Origin: PNAI01 sp035501735
Lineage (GTDB): Bacteria; Pseudomonadota; Alphaproteobacteria; Rhizobiales; Xanthobacteraceae
Reading direction: 5' to 3'
Length of the DNA: 29,320 nucleotides
Assembly (NCBI GenBank): GCA_035501735.1
Contig: DATJVR010000070.1
Span: 1-29,320 of the forward strand
Of the stretch, positions 25,436 to 29,320 are shown one piece after another. Under the pieces are notes generated by a model. That model was not told where the DNA came from. It saw only the letters and a program-made list of their open reading frames with translations, and did not search any database. The position numbers were made by a program, and so were the translations under genes. The stretch's first letter is position 1. The number at the start of each line of letters is the position of its first letter.

Positions 25436-26311
25436 ATGCAACGTAAGGTCATGATTTCATGTGCGGTAACCGGGTCGGCCGACACGCCGGGCCGCAATCC
25501 GGCCGTGCCGGTCACGCCTGCGCAGATTGCCGCCTCCGCGATCGATGCCGCCAAGGCCGGGGCCGCCATCGTGCACATTCACGTGCGCGACCCCAAGACC
25601 ACCAAACCGAGCATGGATGGCGCGCTCTATCGCGAGGTGGTCGATCGCATCAAGGCGAGCGGCACTGACGTTCTGATCAATCTCACCACCGGCCCCGGCG
25701 CGCGCTTCATGCACGACCCCGAAGACCCGCGGAAGCCGAGCGCCGATTCAACGCTGCGCGGACCCGCCGACCGCGTGCGCCACGTGGTCGAGCTCAAGCC
25801 CGACATCTGCAGCCTCGACATGGGCAGCCTCAATATGGGGGACCGGGTCTTCATCAACACACCGGCCCACCTGCAGGCCATGGCGATCGCGATCCGCGAT
25901 GCCGGCGTCATGCCCGAGCTCGAAGTGTTCGAGACCGGCCACCTGCTGCTCGCGAAGAAATTTCTCGAAAGCGGCTTGGTGAAACCGCCCGGCCTGTTCC
26001 AGATCTGCCTCGGCATCTCCTGGGGCCAGCCCGCTACGCCCGAAGCCATGACCTACATGCGCAACCTCTTGCCGGCCGACTGCACGTGGTTCGCCTTCGG
26101 CATCTCGCTCTATCAGTTTCCAATGGTGGCGCAGACCGTGCTGCTCGGCGGCCACCCGCGCGTGGGGCTGGAGGACAACATTTATCTGGAGAAGGGCAAG
26201 CTCGCGCCCAGCAACGCCGCGCTGGTGGAGAAGGCCGCTCGCATCATTGAGGTGCTCGGCGACCAGGTCGCGACACCCGCCGAAGCGCGGCAAATGCTCA
26301 AGCTCGCCTAA
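25436..26311 (+). CDS. BKACE (DUF849) beta-keto acid cleavage enzyme
   Basis: These zinc enzymes split a beta-keto acid with acetyl-CoA to give acetoacetate and a new CoA ester; 3-keto-5-aminohexanoate (lysine fermentation) and dehydrocarnitine are known substrates. The 291-residue protein begins ISCAVTGSADTPGRNP, has the zinc motif HIHVRDP (H47, H49), and a third ligand candidate in VGLEDNIYL (E245), in a TIM-barrel-length chain. The stretch before QFPM reads FAFGISLYQFPM rather than the more common GRNQFPM, which may mark a distinct substrate group; the substrate cannot be read here. ATG 25436 has a GAGGG box nine bases ahead. It is alone on the plus strand, divergent from nuoA and convergent with tRNA-Asp. 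Confidence 0.92.
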   Translation: MQRKVMISCAVTGSADTPGRNPAVPVTPAQIAASAIDAAKAGAAIVHIHVRDPKTTKPSMDGALYREVVDRIKASGTDVLINLTTGPGARFMHDPEDPRKPSADSTLRGPADRVRHVVELKPDICSLDMGSLNMGDRVFINTPAHLQAMAIAIRDAGVMPELEVFETGHLLLAKKFLESGLVKPPGLFQICLGISWGQPATPEAMTYMRNLLPADCTWFAFGISLYQFPMVAQTVLLGGHPRVGLEDNIYLEKGKLAPSNAALVEKAARIIEVLGDQVATPAEARQMLKLA

Positions 26312-26334
26312 GCATCATCAGATTTGGGAGAAAA

Positions 26335-26411
26335 TGGCGGGAGCGACGGGACTCGAACCCGCGGCCTCTGCCGTGACAGGGCAGCGCTCTAACCAACTGA
26401 GCTACGCCCCC
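26335..26411 (-). tRNA. tRNA-Asp (anticodon GUC)
   Basis: The minus strand folds as GGGGGCG acceptor stem pairing with CGCTCCC, a D arm GCTC...GAGC, anticodon stem CTGCC/GGCAG with loop CTGTCAC, a TTCGAGT T-loop and an encoded CCA end (26335-26337). The anticodon GTC reads Asp codons. Confidence 0.97.
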
Positions 26412-26512
26412 GCGGGCGTGGAACGGGCTTAAAGCCCGCATCCTTCCAAGTCAAGAATAGGGCTTAAAGCCAAATCCTCAAGGCCATCTTAAACTGATCG
26501 CGCGCCGCAAGC

Positions 26513-26588
26513 TGGTGGGCGGTGACGGGCTCGAACCGCCGACAACCTCGGTGTAAACGAGGTGCTCTACCAACTGAGCTAACCGCCC
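26513..26588 (-). tRNA. tRNA-Val (anticodon UAC)
   Basis: The acceptor stem GGGCGGT pairs with ACCGCCC, the D arm is GCTC...GAGC, the anticodon stem CCTCG/CGAGG closes loop TTTACAC, the T-loop is TTCGAGC and CCA is encoded (26513-26515). Anticodon TAC reads Val codons. It lies 101 bases upstream of tRNA-Asp on the same strand, probably in one transcript. Confidence 0.97.
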
Positions 26589-26661
26589 TGCCCCATCTAT
26601 ATCACTTCACCGGCTAAAACTCCCAACCGGCCCGGCTAACCCCCGATCCATAAAATGCGAA

Positions 26662-26684
26662 CGCCCCCGCTGTTCGCGAGGGCG
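26662..26684 (-). terminator. Likely hupB terminator
   Basis: On the minus strand CGCCCTCGC and GCGGGGGCG form a 9-bp stem (one G-T pair) around a GAACA loop, followed after TTCGCA by TTTT. It is 28 bases past the hupB stop. The U-tract is not immediate, so strength is uncertain. Confidence 0.5.
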
Positions 26685-26711
26685 CCCCAGTCCCTTAAAA
26701 CTCGGAAGGCC

Positions 26712-26987
26712 TCAGCGGTTCACGGCCTCTTTCAACCCTTTGCCGGCAGAGAAGCGCGGACGCTTCGCCGCCTTGATTTTTACCGGCGCCCCGGTGCGCG
26801 GATCGCGACCTTCGCGCGCGGCACGCTTGACGACTCTGAAATTTCCAAACCCCATGATCTTGACCTCGCCGCCCTTCTTCAAGGCCGTCGTAATGGCGTC
26901 GAAGGTCGCATCGACGGCGGTCGCCGCAGCGGTCTTCGTCATTTGGGCCTTATCAGCCACCGCACTGATGAGTTCATTCTTGGTCAT
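26712..26987 (-). CDS. hupB: DNA-binding protein HU
   Basis: This 91-residue histone-like protein bends and compacts DNA in the nucleoid. The start MTKNELISAVADKAQMTKTAA, a GFGNFRVVKRAAREGRDPRTG arm (about residues 46-66) and a KIKAAKRPRFSAGKGLK C-terminus are HU hallmarks (each block given in parts). ATG 26987 is chosen for the family start and the AAGGA box ten bases ahead; upstream in-frame codons read non-coding sequence. Its position next to lon is the standard order in alphaproteobacteria. Confidence 0.97.
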   Translation of the reverse strand: MTKNELISAVADKAQMTKTAAATAVDATFDAITTALKKGGEVKIMGFGNFRVVKRAAREGRDPRTGAPVKIKAAKRPRFSAGKGLKEAVNR

Positions 26988-27188
26988 CGGACCGATCCTT
27001 TCCTTCGCTCGCGAATCAACGGCAGTTCTGCCGTTGCGCGCCGAGAGTTTGCCGAAAAAAAGGTAAAAGCAAGAGTTTCGTTCAGCGATGTTCGGAAGAA
27101 TCAAAATTTCCGTTTGCACCGATCGTGCATGAATTCAAGTCTGCAGTGCTGACTCATTGCCGAATTATTTTTCAAAGACCGAAAACGA

Positions 27189-27217
27189 CGATGGCGGCGC
27201 TTTCGGCGCCGCCATCG
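27189..27217 (-). terminator. lon terminator
   Basis: A perfect 12-bp stem, CGATGGCGGCGC (27189-27200) and GCGCCGCCATCG (27206-27217), with a five-base loop lies 23 bases past the lon stop. The minus-strand continuation is TCGTTTTC, a short U-tract. Confidence 0.75.
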
Positions 27218-27239
27218 CAAATCGCATTCACGTCGTCGC

Positions 27240-29320
<2,081 letters not shown>

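Overview
The window is a high-GC chromosomal segment from an alphaproteobacterium, most likely of the order Hyphomicrobiales (Rhizobiales) and near the Bradyrhizobium / Rhodopseudomonas / Pseudolabrys / Rhodoplanes group. The grounds are the gene order lon-hupB-tRNA-tRNA-nuo, a full 14-gene nuoA-N operon, the short alphaproteobacterial ProRS, a DUF1467 gene, and two kinds of intergenic palindromic repeat typical of that order. This placement rests on recognition of families and layout, not on a database search.

Layout. (1) 1-2182 is an accessory islet. A 5'-truncated-by-window, visibly A+T-richer gene on the minus strand (1-1031) encodes what looks like a proteasome-type Ntn hydrolase. It overlaps a small basic protein gene (1021-1272). 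A phased array of hairpin repeats (1351-1473) separates this pair from a divergent plus-strand gene for a superinfection-immunity-like membrane protein (1535-2182). (2) 2369-5744, minus: proS, lolC/E and lolD, i.e. prolyl-tRNA charging and lipoprotein release. (3) 6104-25175, minus: one long, tightly packed unit running nuoA to nuoN and then birA, rnj, mce and a DUF1467 gene, closed by a hairpin terminator at 6053-6076. (4) 25436-26311, plus: a BKACE (DUF849) beta-keto acid cleavage enzyme, divergent from nuoA. (5) 26335-29320, minus: tRNA-Asp, tRNA-Val, hupB and the 3' six-sevenths of lon.

The nuo genes make complex I: NuoEFG oxidise NADH, NuoBCDI carry electrons to quinone, and NuoAHJKLMN form the proton-pumping membrane arm. 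Four extra genes are embedded in this operon, three of them joined to their neighbours by overlapping or nearly touching start and stop codons: a fluoroacetyl-CoA-thioesterase-like hotdog enzyme (between nuoC and nuoD), a 79-residue exported two-cysteine protein (nuoD/nuoE), a DUF3291 protein (nuoF/nuoG) and a 76-residue two-helix membrane protein (nuoH/nuoI). Two palindromic repeats have also entered the operon (nuoI/nuoJ and nuoK/nuoL).

The most interesting parts are the proteasome-like gene pair with its hairpin array on the left edge, and the FlK-like thioesterase inside nuo, which keeps the Thr/Glu/His triad at FlK numbering but lacks the Phe gate used to recognise fluorine.
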